This document shows, piece by piece, positions 45,733 to 54,780 of a stretch of DNA of 64,000 nt. Positions within the stretch are counted from its first letter, which is position 1; every line of letters begins with the position of its first letter. Below the pieces are notes generated by a model. The model saw only the letters and a list, made by a program, of their open reading frames with translations, did not search any database and was not told where the DNA came from. A program made the position numbers and the translations under genes. The DNA is from Rohdeia mirabilis (GTDB lineage Bacteria; Planctomycetota; UBA1135; GCA-002686595). The stretch is taken from assembly GCA_007750655.1 (NCBI GenBank), contig CP036290.1:2108001-2172000 (forward strand). The letters run 5' to 3'.

Positions 45733-45900
45733 TCAGCCGGCCGGTGCGCTCGTGCCGCCGCCGCCGAGCAGGGGCAGGGCCCCGAGGACGATCATGCCCG
45801 TACCGAGCATGGAGATCGCGTCGCCTCAGCAGCCCTGGCTGCGCACGATGAAGCCGGCGATGACGAGGCCGATGCCGAGGGGTTTGACGAAGCGCTGCAT
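45733..45900 (-). CDS. Candidate small membrane selenoprotein (in-frame TGA at codon 25)
   Basis: Starting at the ATG at 45900 the frame reads 24 residues ending ...FIVRSQGC, then TGA (45828-45826), then 30 more residues beginning [20 protein letters not shown], and stops at 45733. Both sides of the TGA keep the strong G/C third-position bias of real genes, and together they make two hydrophobic helices (about 8-19 and 32-45) joined by a short loop holding Cys24 and codon 25. A hairpin at 45811-45793, beginning 14 bases after the TGA, resembles a bacterial SECIS. If TGA is read as selenocysteine, the product is a 55-aa membrane protein with a Cys-Sec pair. Alternatives: a 24-aa peptide with a decayed tail, or a nonsense mutation. 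No SD is seen; a TAGTCT box lies 55 bases upstream. Confidence 0.5.
45793..45811 (-). promoter_or_regulatory. SECIS-like hairpin after the in-frame TGA
   Basis: In the RNA sense CAUGCUC (45811-45805) pairs with GGGCAUG (45799-45793), seven pairs including one G-U, closing the 5-base loop GGUAC. The loop begins 22 bases after the UGA. Bacterial SECIS elements place an apical loop with GGU or G-rich start roughly 16-37 bases after the Sec codon, and E. coli fdhF has GGUCU. The fit is good by eye but unverified. Confidence 0.45.
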
Positions 45901-45955
45901 GGTGGAGTCGGGGCGCTCGGGGGATCGGGTGGCGGGACCCTCGAGCTGGAGCGGA

Positions 45956-45961
45956 AGACTA
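45956..45961 (-). promoter_or_regulatory. -10-like TAGTCT upstream of the candidate selenoprotein
   Basis: GAGTAGTCT on the minus strand (TAGTCT 45961-45956) lies 55 bases before the ATG at 45900. It fits TANNNT; a TTGCAG further upstream is too close (10 bp) to be its -35. Confidence 0.25.
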
Positions 45962-46032
45962 CTCCACGGCGCTGCAACCGGCGACCGCCGGTCGTCCCGA
46001 GCACCGCGCACGGGCCGCACGGGCCCTGGATG

Positions 46033-46061
46033 CTGGACGGCGCGGCTCGTGGCGCTAGGGT
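46033..46061 (+). promoter_or_regulatory. Probable promoter for isocitrate dehydrogenase
   Basis: CTGGAC (46033-46038) and TAGGGT (46056-46061) are separated by 17 bp. The -35 box is degenerate. The leader would be nearly 100 bases long and has no recognised riboswitch. Confidence 0.35.
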
Positions 46062-46165
46062 CTGCACCCCGGCTCGCTCGGCACTCGTGCTCGACGCGAC
46101 CAGCGCCGCCGAACCGAGGCGCCCCCCCCGCAGCGGAAGCACCGCACCGAACTCGATCCCGAACC

Positions 46166-47392
46166 ATGTCGACCCCCGCCCGCATCGCAGTCGCGAACCC
46201 CGTCGTCGAACTCGACGGTGACGAGATGACCCGGATCATCTGGGCCTTCATCAAGGAGCGCCTGATCCTGCCCTACGTCGACGTGAAGCTCGAGTACTAC
46301 GACCTGTCGATCCAGAGCCGCGACGCGACCGACGACCAGATCACCGTCGACGCGGCCGAAGCGATCGCCCGCGTCGGAGTCGGTGTGAAGTGCGCGACCA
46401 TCACGCCCGACGAGGAGCGCGTGAAGGAGTTCGGGCTGAAGAAGATGTGGCGCAGCCCGAACGGGACGATCCGCAACATCCTCGGCGGCACCGTCTTCCG
46501 CGAGCCGATCGTCGCGAAGAACGTCCCGCGCCTCGTTCCGGGCTGGACGAAGCCGATCGTCATCGGCCGTCACGCGTTCGGCGACCAGTACCGCGCCACC
46601 GACTTCCAGGTGCCCGGGCCCGGCACGCTGACGATGACGTTCATGCCGAAGGACGGCGGCGAGCCGATCACGCGCGAGGTGTTCGAGTTCCCCGAGCCCG
46701 GCGTCGCGATGGGCATGTACAACCTCGACGAATCGATTCGCGGTTTCGCGCGCGCCTGCCTGAACTTCGGCCTCGGGCGCGGTTGGCCGGTCTACCTGTC
46801 GACCAAGAACACGATCCTCAAGGTGTACGACGGCCGCTTCAAGGACCTGTTCCAAGAGGTCTTCGAGGCCGAGTTCGAAGAGCGCTTCGCCGCGGCGGGG
46901 ATCACCTACGAGCACCGCCTCATCGACGACATGGTGGCGGCCGCGCTCAAGTGGAACGGCGGCTTCGTCTGGGCCTGCAAGAACTACGACGGCGACGTGC
47001 AGTCCGACACCGTGGCGCAAGGTTTCGGTTCGCTCGGACTGATGACCAGCGTGCTGATGACGCCGGACGGCAGGACGGTCGAGGCCGAAGCGGCGCACGG
47101 CACGGTCACGCGCCACTACCGCCAGCACCAGCAGGGCAAGGAGACGTCGACCAATCCGATCGCGTCGATCTTCGCCTGGACGCGCGGACTCGGCCACCGC
47201 GCGCGTCTCGATCAGAACGCCGATCTGACGCGCTTCTGCGAGACCCTCGAGCGCGTCTGCGTCGACACCGTCGAGAGCGGTCAGATGACGAAGGACCTCG
47301 CGCTGCTCGTCGGCGAAGGCACGCCCTGGCTGACGACCCAGCAGTTCCTGGACGCGCTCGATGCGAACTTGAAGCAGGCGCTCGCCAGCTGA
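46166..47392 (+). CDS. icd: NADP-dependent isocitrate dehydrogenase
   Basis: A 408-aa enzyme of the homodimeric type shared with mitochondria and many bacteria rather than the E. coli type. Blocks: [33 protein letters not shown] (substrate Ser and Arg), [53 protein letters not shown] (metal Asp residues) and [14 protein letters not shown]. It decarboxylates isocitrate to 2-oxoglutarate with NADP+ in the TCA cycle. The length and motif order are complete. The ATG at 46166 gives MSTPARI; a longer frame upstream is unconserved. Confidence 0.96.
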   Translation: MSTPARIAVANPVVELDGDEMTRIIWAFIKERLILPYVDVKLEYYDLSIQSRDATDDQITVDAAEAIARVGVGVKCATITPDEERVKEFGLKKMWRSPNGTIRNILGGTVFREPIVAKNVPRLVPGWTKPIVIGRHAFGDQYRATDFQVPGPGTLTMTFMPKDGGEPITREVFEFPEPGVAMGMYNLDESIRGFARACLNFGLGRGWPVYLSTKNTILKVYDGRFKDLFQEVFEAEFEERFAAAGITYEHRLIDDMVAAALKWNGGFVWACKNYDGDVQSDTVAQGFGSLGLMTSVLMTPDGRTVEAEAAHGTVTRHYRQHQQGKETSTNPIASIFAWTRGLGHRARLDQNADLTRFCETLERVCVDTVESGQMTKDLALLVGEGTPWLTTQQFLDALDANLKQALAS

Positions 47393-47400
47393 GGGACGGG

Positions 47401-47430
47401 CGCGCCGCGGCGAGGACCACCCGCGGCGCG
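47401..47430. terminator. Perfect 10-bp bidirectional terminator hairpin
   Basis: CGCGCCGCGG (47401-47410) pairs with CCGCGGCGCG (47421-47430) around a 10-base loop, between the convergent isocitrate dehydrogenase and ZnuA-like genes. No U-tract. Confidence 0.65.
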
Positions 47431-47454
47431 CTCGTGCGCCAATGGCCGCCAGGA

Positions 47455-48405
47455 TCAGTCCGCGAGGCCGTCGAGCGCGCGGGTCAACCGCACCAGGTTG
47501 TCGCGCTGGATGCCCACGTAGCCGCCGTCCGGAATCACGCCGGGATTCTCGGCCGGTGAGATCACGACGCTCACGATGCCGAGTTCGTCGCGCAGTGCGG
47601 CCACGAGGTCCGGGCGCGGCGTGGACTCCCAGAGCATGAGCGTCGGACGCTCCGACTCGCGCGCCAGCCGCTCCGCCTTCGCAGCGTCGTCCGGCTCGAG
47701 CAACGCGTCGGGATCGAGGTCGAAGTTCACGATGTCCAGCCCGTAGCGCTCGGCCACGTAGCGGTAGGCCGGGTGCGAGGCGAGCAGCGTCGCGCTCTTC
47801 AACCGCGGGACCAGGGCGGCCCAGGCGCCGTCCAGTTGTTCGAGGTCCTGGACCAGCGCATCGGCGCGATCGTGCACGACGCCGGCATGTTCGGGGTAGG
47901 CCTCGACCAGGGCCTGTTCGAGTGCGCGTACCTGTTCGATCGCGAGCAGCGGATCGACCCAGGTGTGCCCGTCGACGCCCATGTGCACGTGTTCGCCGGA
48001 CGGGCCGTGGCTGTGCGCGACCTGCTCCTCGAACTCGAGGAAGCGCTCGGAGAAGCCGTCCGCCGTGCGCACGTGGCGCGATTCCGGAAGACTCGCCACG
48101 GCGAGCCACTTCTCGAACTCCGCGCCGTTCGACACGACCAGGCGCGCCGTCCGGAAGGATTCCATCGCGGCCGAGTCGGGCTGCCAGAAGATCGGATCCT
48201 CGCCCTCGGGCAACGGGCAGCGCACCTCGATCTCGGGGCCGATCATGCGCTCGGCCCAGTCCTCGAGCGGGAAGAACGTGACGGCGACGCCCGAGCGTTC
48301 GGCGCGGGCCGAATCACCGTCGTCGCCGCAACCGGCGAACAGGGGAGCGAGCGCGACGAGGGCACAGAAGCGCAGTGAGGTGGCGAGGAGGTCGGGGCGT
48401 CGCAT
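47455..48405 (-). CDS. Zn/Mn-type metal ABC substrate-binding lipoprotein, ZnuA-like
   Basis: A 316-aa lipoprotein (lipobox LFAGC) of the cluster A-I metal-binding family. GHTWVDPLLAIEQV corresponds to the ZnuA HXWLDP block, LLASHPAYRYVAERYGLD supplies the second His, and the stretch AHSHGPSGEHVHMGVDGH is His-rich, as in zinc-specific members. It would capture Zn2+ or Mn2+ outside the cytoplasmic membrane. The downstream partner expected for it, a ZnuB-type permease, is absent. Upstream in the same unit are a LolD-like ATPase and an FtsX-type permease. The gap to the permease gene is 80 bases. Confidence 0.88.
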   Translation of the reverse strand: MRRPDLLATSLRFCALVALAPLFAGCGDDGDSARAERSGVAVTFFPLEDWAERMIGPEIEVRCPLPEGEDPIFWQPDSAAMESFRTARLVVSNGAEFEKWLAVASLPESRHVRTADGFSERFLEFEEQVAHSHGPSGEHVHMGVDGHTWVDPLLAIEQVRALEQALVEAYPEHAGVVHDRADALVQDLEQLDGAWAALVPRLKSATLLASHPAYRYVAERYGLDIVNFDLDPDALLEPDDAAKAERLARESERPTLMLWESTPRPDLVAALRDELGIVSVVISPAENPGVIPDGGYVGIQRDNLVRLTRALDGLAD

Positions 48406-48485
48406 GTTGAAGGTCGAAGGTCGGAGCGGGACGCGAGAGAACGAGGAGAACGAGGAGAACGATGGGAGCGAGAGCGCGCGCGCCC

Positions 48486-49667
48486 TCACAACAGAAGGGT
48501 CAGGTCCGGATCGAGGACCAGCAGCGCCCCGAGCACGAGGCCGGCACAGGCCAGCGCGACGGCGGCGATGAAGGCGATCTGGAGGCCTTGCAAGAGGGCA
48601 ACGGTGCGCGCGCTCGATCCGAGGCGGTCGAGGGTGCGCAGCTCGGCCGTGCGCAGCTTCATCGACAGGCCGAGGACCAGCGCACCGAGCGCCGCGGTCG
48701 CGCCGAGCAGGACGAGCGCGACACCGTCGAGCAGACGCCGCAGCCCGAGGACCAGGTCGAGCAGTTCGTCCAGTTCGGCGCGAGTGTCCGCGACCTGCAC
48801 GGGACCGTACATGCGCTCGATGTTGGTCTCGGCCTTGAGGAGCGTCGCCGCCTTCGCCGTGCGCGGGAAGACGAGCACGCACGAGAGCGGCAGCACGTCG
48901 GGATCGGTGTGCAGGTGGAACGTGGCGCGGTTCTGCGGCGTGATCTCGTTGTAGGGGATGAACGCGTTCGACATGCGCACCTCCTCGTCGCTCTGCCCGA
49001 GGATCAACGACGGATCGACGGTTCCGGTCGTCACGTCGTCGTGCCCGTGCGCCAGCCCGTGCAGGACCCAACAGGTCTCGAGCGTCACGAACGCGGCGCG
49101 GTCGTCGGCGCTGCGGGTGGGGTGAAGGACGCCGCACACGCGCAGCTTGAGCGCCGACGGTCGGGACAGGTCGAGGTGGTCGGGCGGGTCGCTGAACAGG
49201 TGGTCGTCCACACCGAGTTCGAGTTCGCGGGCGAGCGCCGCGCCGAGCACGACCTCACCGGCGACGAACGGCAGGTGTCCGGTGCGCGCGACGATTCCGC
49301 GCTCCTCGAAGTACTCCGGCACGGTGCCGACCAGCGCGCGACCGCGGGTGGTGAATTCGAGGTCGAGCGGGACGGCCAAGAGGTCCTCACGCGCACCGAT
49401 GCGTCGCGCCAGTCCGGTCGTCAACGGTTCGAGGCCGTCGCGCGAGAAGTAGAGCCCGGCCAAGGTCAGATCGAGCGGAGGACCGGCTGCTCCCAGCACG
49501 AGCGGCGTGGCGTCGGAGCGCTCGCGCAGCGCGTCCTCGAAGCCCGAGGTCAGGACGTGCGTCACCGCCGGCAACAGCAACGCGATGCCGAGACAGGCCG
49601 CCAGCAGCGCACTCGGTCCAGGGCGCCGGCGCAGGTAGTTCCAGGTGAGGTAGACGAGCCCGTTCAT
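48486..49667 (-). CDS. FtsX/LolC-type ABC permease
   Basis: A 393-aa product with one N-terminal helix (about residues 17-38), a large periplasmic domain (about 40-270, MacB_PCD-like) and three C-terminal helices (LVLLGATAALGALVLGLSMKL and on, about 300-390). This is the MacB/LolCE topology, in which the complex works mechanically or extracts lipoproteins rather than importing solutes. Its ATG at 49667 overlaps the ATPase stop by 4 bp. The periplasmic part contains Cys residues but no obvious metal-binding cluster. Confidence 0.8.
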   Translation of the reverse strand: MNGLVYLTWNYLRRRPGPSALLAACLGIALLLPAVTHVLTSGFEDALRERSDATPLVLGAAGPPLDLTLAGLYFSRDGLEPLTTGLARRIGAREDLLAVPLDLEFTTRGRALVGTVPEYFEERGIVARTGHLPFVAGEVVLGAALARELELGVDDHLFSDPPDHLDLSRPSALKLRVCGVLHPTRSADDRAAFVTLETCWVLHGLAHGHDDVTTGTVDPSLILGQSDEEVRMSNAFIPYNEITPQNRATFHLHTDPDVLPLSCVLVFPRTAKAATLLKAETNIERMYGPVQVADTRAELDELLDLVLGLRRLLDGVALVLLGATAALGALVLGLSMKLRTAELRTLDRLGSSARTVALLQGLQIAFIAAVALACAGLVLGALLVLDPDLTLLL

Positions 49668-50386
49668 CGCACCGGCTCCTCGGTGATGCCTCGGAACGCG
49701 GCGGCGCCGTCGACGACGCGGTCGAAGCGGTCGAGCACGCGCTCGTCGTGGGTGACCATCACGAGCGTCGTCCCCAGGCGCGCGACCTCGTCCACGAGGA
49801 GGTCCACGACCGCGTCCGCGTTGACCCGGTCGAGGGCGCCGGTCGGTTCGTCGGCGAGGCACACGGAGGGTTCGGTGGCGAGCGCCCGGCACACGGCCAG
49901 TCGCTGGCGTTCGCCGCCGCTGAGTTCGGCCGGTAGCCGTCCCAGGAGGTGTTCGATCCCAAGTCGTCCCGCCAGGTCGCGGGCCCGCGCGCGGTCGGCG
50001 TTCGACACGCGACCGCCCGGAGCGAGGCGCCGCGACAGGAGCACGTTGTCGAGCCCGTCGAGGTAGTCGATCAGCTCGAGGTCCTGGAACACCAGTCCGA
50101 GGCGCGTCAGTCGGAATCGGCGCCGGCCGCGTTCGTCGAGCGCGCCGAGTTCGACGCCGTCGACGCTGACGACGCCGCGGCGCGGTGCGAGGATCCCGGC
50201 CAGGGCCTGGACCAGCGTGCTCTTGCCACAGCCGCTGGGGCCGACGAGGGCGACGCGCTCACCGGCGGCGACCTCGAAGCCGTCCACTTCGAGTCGAAAG
50301 GTGTTCGGCCCGTAGTCGCAGCGCAGGTCGCGGACCGCGATGGCGCCACTGGTGCGCGAGCCGGTCGGTGAACTCGAGTTCGTCAC
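49664..50386 (-). CDS. ABC transporter ATP-binding protein, LolD/MacB-like
   Basis: A 240-aa ATPase with Walker A GPSGCGKSTLVQAL, the Q-loop LGLVFQDLELIDYL, signature LSGGERQRLAVCRAL, Walker B VCLADEPTGALD and the switch His in VMVTHDERVLD. The GCGKS and ADEPTGALD forms are typical of the LolD/MacB/FtsE subfamily, which fits the FtsX-type permease encoded next. It begins 6 bases after the stop of the preceding membrane protein gene, so all four genes probably form one unit. Confidence 0.92.
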   Translation of the reverse strand: MTNSSSPTGSRTSGAIAVRDLRCDYGPNTFRLEVDGFEVAAGERVALVGPSGCGKSTLVQALAGILAPRRGVVSVDGVELGALDERGRRRFRLTRLGLVFQDLELIDYLDGLDNVLLSRRLAPGGRVSNADRARARDLAGRLGIEHLLGRLPAELSGGERQRLAVCRALATEPSVCLADEPTGALDRVNADAVVDLLVDEVARLGTTLVMVTHDERVLDRFDRVVDGAAAFRGITEEPVR

Positions 50387-50392
50387 GGTCGG

Positions 50393-51736
50393 TCAGAGCT
50401 CTCCCACCGGGCGCTTCGGCGGCGTCGTGTCGACGGGCGGCTGGAGCGGATTGCGCAGGTCGATCTGCTCGGCCGAGACGACGAACTCCTCGGACATCTC
50501 GTCGCCGAGGATGCGCCAACCGTCGGGCGTCTCACCGATGGCGAAACGTGCCGCGTACTCCTGCGTGCGCTCGTGCGTGTGGTTCGAGTGGGTCACGCTC
50601 CCGTCGACCTGCCAGCGCGAGCGCACCGTGAAGCCCTCGCACGCGTACTCCTCGAGGAAGCCCTGGCTCTCGAGCTCGGTGTCGAGATGGCGCACCGCCT
50701 CGACGCGCGTGACCGCGCCGCCGTCGTTCTCGAGGATCAGGCTGCGGAACACGCGCGCGTAGGTGCGGTCGAGGTGGTCGCCGCCGACGCTCTTCGCGAG
50801 CGCGTCGTACACGACCTCGCGGTCGTCGAAGTCGAAGGCGGTGTAGAGGTTCTGGTGCAGCCGTTCGAACGCGTCGACGGCCGCGGTCTCGGTCAGCAAC
50901 GACTCGTCCGTGGTCTCGAACTCGACCCTGGCCGTTCCCCACAGGGCGCCCGCGAGACCGAGTGCGACGAGAGCCGCCCCGAGGCGCAGGGAGCGCCGCG
51001 CGGCGAACAGCGGCAGCGAGACCAGGAGCGCGAGCGCGAGCAGTCCGAGGCCTGCGCTGGCCACCGGGACCTCGACGACCTGGGGCGCGGGCGGTTCGAC
51101 GACCGGGAGCAAGCGCTCCTCGAACGTCATCACCTCGCCGTGCCAGGTGTACTGGGGTTCGTCGACGGTCAGTTGGAGCGGGAGGTCGCCGCTGCCGTCG
51201 TTGAGCTGCAGGCGCACCGTCATCGGCGGCGGCGGGTCGATCGGCTGGGCCAGGTCGTCGGCGAACAGGTGCCAGTCGAACAGCACGCTGCGCGGCCCGG
51301 CGTCGTCGGTCGACCCCGCACCACCGGTCGCCTCGGGCCGCGGGTAGTCGAGCTCGAGCTTGACCAGCGTGAGCGCCCGGATCCCGTAGACCGGGTTGTA
51401 GGGGACCATCTCCTTCGGGCCGCGCAGCTGGCGCACCGGGTCGCCGAGGCTCGGAGCGATCGCCTGTCCGTCCACCTCGATGGTGACGGCGCGCGAGAAG
51501 TAGTCGACGAGGTCCTCGCCCAGGGGCTCCAGTTCGACCTCGTGCAGTTCGTCCACGAGTTCACGTGCGAACTCGGTGTTCTCGTCGATGAATGCGAGGT
51601 TGACCGTGATCGTCAGGTGCACGCCGTCCCCGTCGATGCGCGCGCGCACGTCCAGGTCGGGACCGTCGGAGGGGTGCACCCAAGAATCGCTGGGGAGCGC
51701 GAGTCGCGACGCGCTGGTGGAAGGGGAGGTGAGCAT
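50393..51736 (-). CDS. Membrane protein of unknown function in the ZnuA/LolD operon
   Basis: A 447-aa product. An N-terminal beta-rich domain (about residues 25-215, starting DVRARIDGDGVHLTITVNL) is followed by two predicted helices (about 225-245 and 253-270, LGLLALALLVSLPLFAARRS and on) and a C-terminal alpha/beta domain of about 180 residues (DAFERLHQNLYTAFDFDDRE). No N-terminal signal peptide is obvious, so the orientation is uncertain. No family recognised. It is first in the operon with the ABC ATPase, the permease and the metal-binding lipoprotein, so a role in metal handling or envelope work is possible. Confidence 0.65.
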   Translation of the reverse strand: MLTSPSTSASRLALPSDSWVHPSDGPDLDVRARIDGDGVHLTITVNLAFIDENTEFARELVDELHEVELEPLGEDLVDYFSRAVTIEVDGQAIAPSLGDPVRQLRGPKEMVPYNPVYGIRALTLVKLELDYPRPEATGGAGSTDDAGPRSVLFDWHLFADDLAQPIDPPPPMTVRLQLNDGSGDLPLQLTVDEPQYTWHGEVMTFEERLLPVVEPPAPQVVEVPVASAGLGLLALALLVSLPLFAARRSLRLGAALVALGLAGALWGTARVEFETTDESLLTETAAVDAFERLHQNLYTAFDFDDREVVYDALAKSVGGDHLDRTYARVFRSLILENDGGAVTRVEAVRHLDTELESQGFLEEYACEGFTVRSRWQVDGSVTHSNHTHERTQEYAARFAIGETPDGWRILGDEMSEEFVVSAEQIDLRNPLQPPVDTTPPKRPVGEL

Positions 51737-52456
51737 GGTGCTGGGGCGGCCCCGATGGACGGAGCGACCGTCGGTGCGGGGCGGTCGTCGGAGCCGGGCG
51801 GTGGGGGCGCGGCCGGTCCGGCGGCCGCGGAGTCGGGCCGCGAGCGGTCGCGTCGGGTGAGTGTGCCCTACGCCGCGCCATGGCTCGACCCCGAGGACGA
51901 TCCGTCCTGCGCGCGCGGGGCTCGCCGCACCACACCCAGGACGCCGCGGATCGACCACGAGCGAGCGAACCTGCCCGCGCGGTTCGGACCCCGTGTACGG
52001 TCGTGCGCCACAAACCGACAATCCTCCGGGGTCGACCGACGTAAGGCCCGGCTTCGGCCGCCCGTTCGCGGTCCGAGCAACGGTCTCCTGCGCGGCGACC
52101 GTTGTTTTTGGCAGGGTGAGGCTCCGCGGGACCGGCGCTCGGCGCGAGACTCGGCCCGCGCGCGGGCCAGCCCTCTCGGACCGGATCGCGCTCTCGACTC
52201 GGTACGCGCCGACTCGGCCATCCCCAACTCCCCGCGCTCGGCGACCGCGTCGTCGACGCCCCCGATCGTCGTCGATCGTCGTCCCCGTCGGTGACGCCGA
52301 CTCCCCATCCACTCGATCCGCCCGCCCCCCCCGATCGGCACGGCGGATCCTCCGTTCCACTCTTCCCGACCCATCCCGACCTCCACGAGGTCTCGGTGTC
52401 GCGTCCGGCCGCCCGTCGTGTCGCCGCGCTCCGTCCGTCTCCATCCCGACCCGAAG
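51737..52456. other. 720-bp intergenic stretch upstream of the M28 peptidase
   Basis: No gene supported; open frames lack codon bias. It holds a plus-strand hairpin with U-tract (52078-52109) that has no upstream gene to terminate, and short CGATCGTCG repeats near 52260. Confidence 0.5.
52078..52109 (+). terminator. Hairpin followed by a U-tract, without an upstream gene
   Basis: CAACGGTC (52078-52085) pairs with GACCGTTG (52097-52104) around an 11-base loop and is followed at once by TTTTT (52105-52109). This is the only textbook intrinsic terminator I see in the window. Genes on the left point the other way, so it would end an unannotated plus-strand RNA or act as an attenuator in the leader of the peptidase gene. 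Confidence 0.5.
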
Positions 52457-54415
52457 ATGATCTTCAAGACATTCGCTCTCCCGGCCGTCGCCGTACTCGG
52501 CTCGAGCCTCGGCCTCCTCACGGCCCCGGCCCAGGCCGCGGTCACCTTCCAGGAAGGCGATCCGATCAGCGCCGCCATCGAGGCGTCCAGCGATCAGGTC
52601 CGCGAATACAACATGCACCTGACCTTCCTCTCCAGCCCCTTCCTCGAGGGACGCCTGCCCGGCACGCGCGGGATGGAGATCGCCAAGGACTACGTCGAGC
52701 AGCACTTCATGGATCGCGGCCTCGCGGCCCCGTTCGTCGACGCCGAAGGGAATCCGAGCTACCGCCAGGACTTCCCGATCTCCGAGCAGACCGACCTCAC
52801 CGACCAGTCGCTGCGGATCGGCGACCGCCAACTGGTGAAGGGCAAGGACTACATGGCCCTCAGTCTCGGCGGGGCCGGCGTGGTCACCGCACCGGCCGTC
52901 TTCGTCGGCTACTCGATCGACAAGGGGCGCGACGGGTACTCGAGCTTCGAAGAGGGCGACTCCCTCGTTGGCAAGATCGCGGTGATGCTGCGCTTCGAGC
53001 CGATGAAGGAGGACGGCACGAGCCAGTGGCGCGACAGCGGTTGGAGCGCACGCGCCGGGTACTCGCGCAAGGTCGCGGACGCCGCCGATCGCGGTGCCGC
53101 GGGTGTGATCATCATCAACACGCCGGGCGCGGACGACGAGCGCGTCGACGAGTTGCCGGCCTTCCGCTACGGCGGTCGCGCGCGCACCGAGGTGCCCGTC
53201 ATGACCATGTCCGCCGAGGCCGGTGAGCGCCTCATCGCGAAGATGGGACCGCAGGGCACCACGCTCATGGACCTGCGCCGCGAAGCGGACGCCGGACGTT
53301 CGGTCCACGACCTCGAGGGCACGATCGAGATGGTGGTGCAGACCGAGACGCGCCAGATGACCGGCCAGAACGTCTGCGGCCTCGTTCCCGGCAAGGGCGA
53401 CCTCGCGGGTGAGATCGTCGTGATCGGCGCCCACCTCGACCACCTGGGCATGGGCGACTTCGGTTCGCGCTACCAGGGCCCGCCCGCCGTCCACCCCGGT
53501 GCGGACGACAACGCCAGCGGCAGCGCGGCGATGATCATGCTCGCCGAGCGCTTCACGCAGTACTACGCCAGCCTGCCCGAGGGCGCGTCCGCGCGGACGA
53601 TCCTGATCCAGTGCTACGACGCGGAGGAGCAGGGGCTGATCGGCGCCGGGTACTACACGCGGAACCCGATCCGCTCGATCGAGGACCACGTCCTGATGCT
53701 CAACTTCGACATGATCGGCCGCATCACGGACGACGGCGGGATGTCGGTCACCGGCCTGGGTAGCGGCCGCGGTCTGAAGGCCTTCGCCCAGCCCTTCATG
53801 GCCGACACGCCGCTCAAGCTGGTTCCCGGCGACGGAGTGATGGCCGCCAGCGACCACTGGATGTTCCACCAGGCCGGCGTGCCGACCCTGATGGGGATCT
53901 GCAGCCCGCTGCACGAGGATTACCACACGCCGCGCGACACGGCCGATCGCATCAACCGCGTGAACGCCGTCCACGCCATGAACCTGTGGGGCGACATCTG
54001 CCTGGCCGCGGCCCAACACCCGGAGCGGTTCGAGCACAACTCCTCGCCGGGCACCGCCGACGTGGGGCGCCCCGGACGCCCGGTTCGCCAGGATCCGGCC
54101 ACCGAGCCCGCTCCGGCCCCGTCGACCGGCGCCGGACCCGCGTCGACCGGCGTGCGCCTGGGCGTCCAGCCGGGCAATTACGGGGAGACCGGCAAGGGGG
54201 TCGTGGTCGAGCGCGTCAGCGTCGACTCGCCCGCCGCTCGCGCCGGGATCGTGGACGGCGACCGCATCGTCAAGTGGGGCGGTGAGACCCTGGCCGACGT
54301 CGATGACATGATCACGCGCCTGCAGAACCACGATCCGGACGACGTGGTCGAGATCGAGGTCGAGCGCGGCACCGAGACGATCAAGATCTCGGTGACGCTC
54401 GAGGCCAAGGGCTGA
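52457..54415 (+). CDS. Secreted M28-family peptidase with PA insert and PDZ domain
   Basis: A 652-aa product with a signal peptide ([20 protein letters not shown], with cleavage after PAQA near residue 27). A PA-type insert lies about 100-260. The M28 zinc peptidase core contains [13 protein letters not shown] (first His), [10 protein letters not shown] (bridging Asp), [13 protein letters not shown] (Glu-Glu) and [10 protein letters not shown] (last His). After a Pro-rich linker comes a C-terminal PDZ domain (about 560-650, [21 protein letters not shown]). It is an exported aminopeptidase-like enzyme with a peptide-binding module. The ATG at 52457 starts the signal peptide. It is monocistronic, closed by the hairpin at 54508. 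Confidence 0.92.
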   Translation: MIFKTFALPAVAVLGSSLGLLTAPAQAAVTFQEGDPISAAIEASSDQVREYNMHLTFLSSPFLEGRLPGTRGMEIAKDYVEQHFMDRGLAAPFVDAEGNPSYRQDFPISEQTDLTDQSLRIGDRQLVKGKDYMALSLGGAGVVTAPAVFVGYSIDKGRDGYSSFEEGDSLVGKIAVMLRFEPMKEDGTSQWRDSGWSARAGYSRKVADAADRGAAGVIIINTPGADDERVDELPAFRYGGRARTEVPVMTMSAEAGERLIAKMGPQGTTLMDLRREADAGRSVHDLEGTIEMVVQTETRQMTGQNVCGLVPGKGDLAGEIVVIGAHLDHLGMGDFGSRYQGPPAVHPGADDNASGSAAMIMLAERFTQYYASLPEGASARTILIQCYDAEEQGLIGAGYYTRNPIRSIEDHVLMLNFDMIGRITDDGGMSVTGLGSGRGLKAFAQPFMADTPLKLVPGDGVMAASDHWMFHQAGVPTLMGICSPLHEDYHTPRDTADRINRVNAVHAMNLWGDICLAAAQHPERFEHNSSPGTADVGRPGRPVRQDPATEPAPAPSTGAGPASTGVRLGVQPGNYGETGKGVVVERVSVDSPAARAGIVDGDRIVKWGGETLADVDDMITRLQNHDPDDVVEIEVERGTETIKISVTLEAKG

Positions 54416-54780
54416 TCCGCTCCGATCCTCGCGAGCGGACGCCGCGGGTCCCACTTGGACCCACGGCCCGGTCGCTCCCGACGCCAACCTCGAAGGGGCG
54501 TCGACACGCGGGCGGCCGCGTCCCCGATCGGGGGCGCGGCCGCCCGCGGTCGTGGAGGGCTCGCGTTCGTCGTCGCGACGCGATTCCGGCTCCGGCCGTC
54601 CCACTGCGCTGCGGATCCCGACAGGGCCGCGGGGGCGTGGCCCGACGCCACCCGCGCCGCTACGATGGGCGGTTGCAGGTGCGCCGGAAGGATTCCGACA
54701 CACTGGTCCGACTCGCCGGTCGGAACCACTGGGCCTGCACCCCGCCGGGCCCGCCCGGAACCCGGTCCCCACCGCCGTCC
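54416..54780. other. Intergenic stretch before the mutase operon
   Basis: Contains the large terminator hairpin of the peptidase gene (54508-54547) and a TACGAT -10-like box (54661-54666), 114 bases before the IcmF start. No gene supported. Confidence 0.6.
54508..54547. terminator. Very long hairpin with GATC loop
   Basis: GCGGGCGGCCGCG (54508-54520) pairs with CGCGGCCGCCCGC (54535-54547); a T-G pair and CCCC/GGGG extend the stem to 18 pairs around the loop GATC. It lies 93 bases after the peptidase stop, without a U-tract. Confidence 0.65.

Noticed and set aside
45826..45900. Reading the TGA-containing frame simply as a 24-aa peptide
   Set aside because: The downstream 30 codons have the same bias and form a second hydrophobic helix, which is hard to explain if translation always stops at codon 24. 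It is kept only as an alternative.
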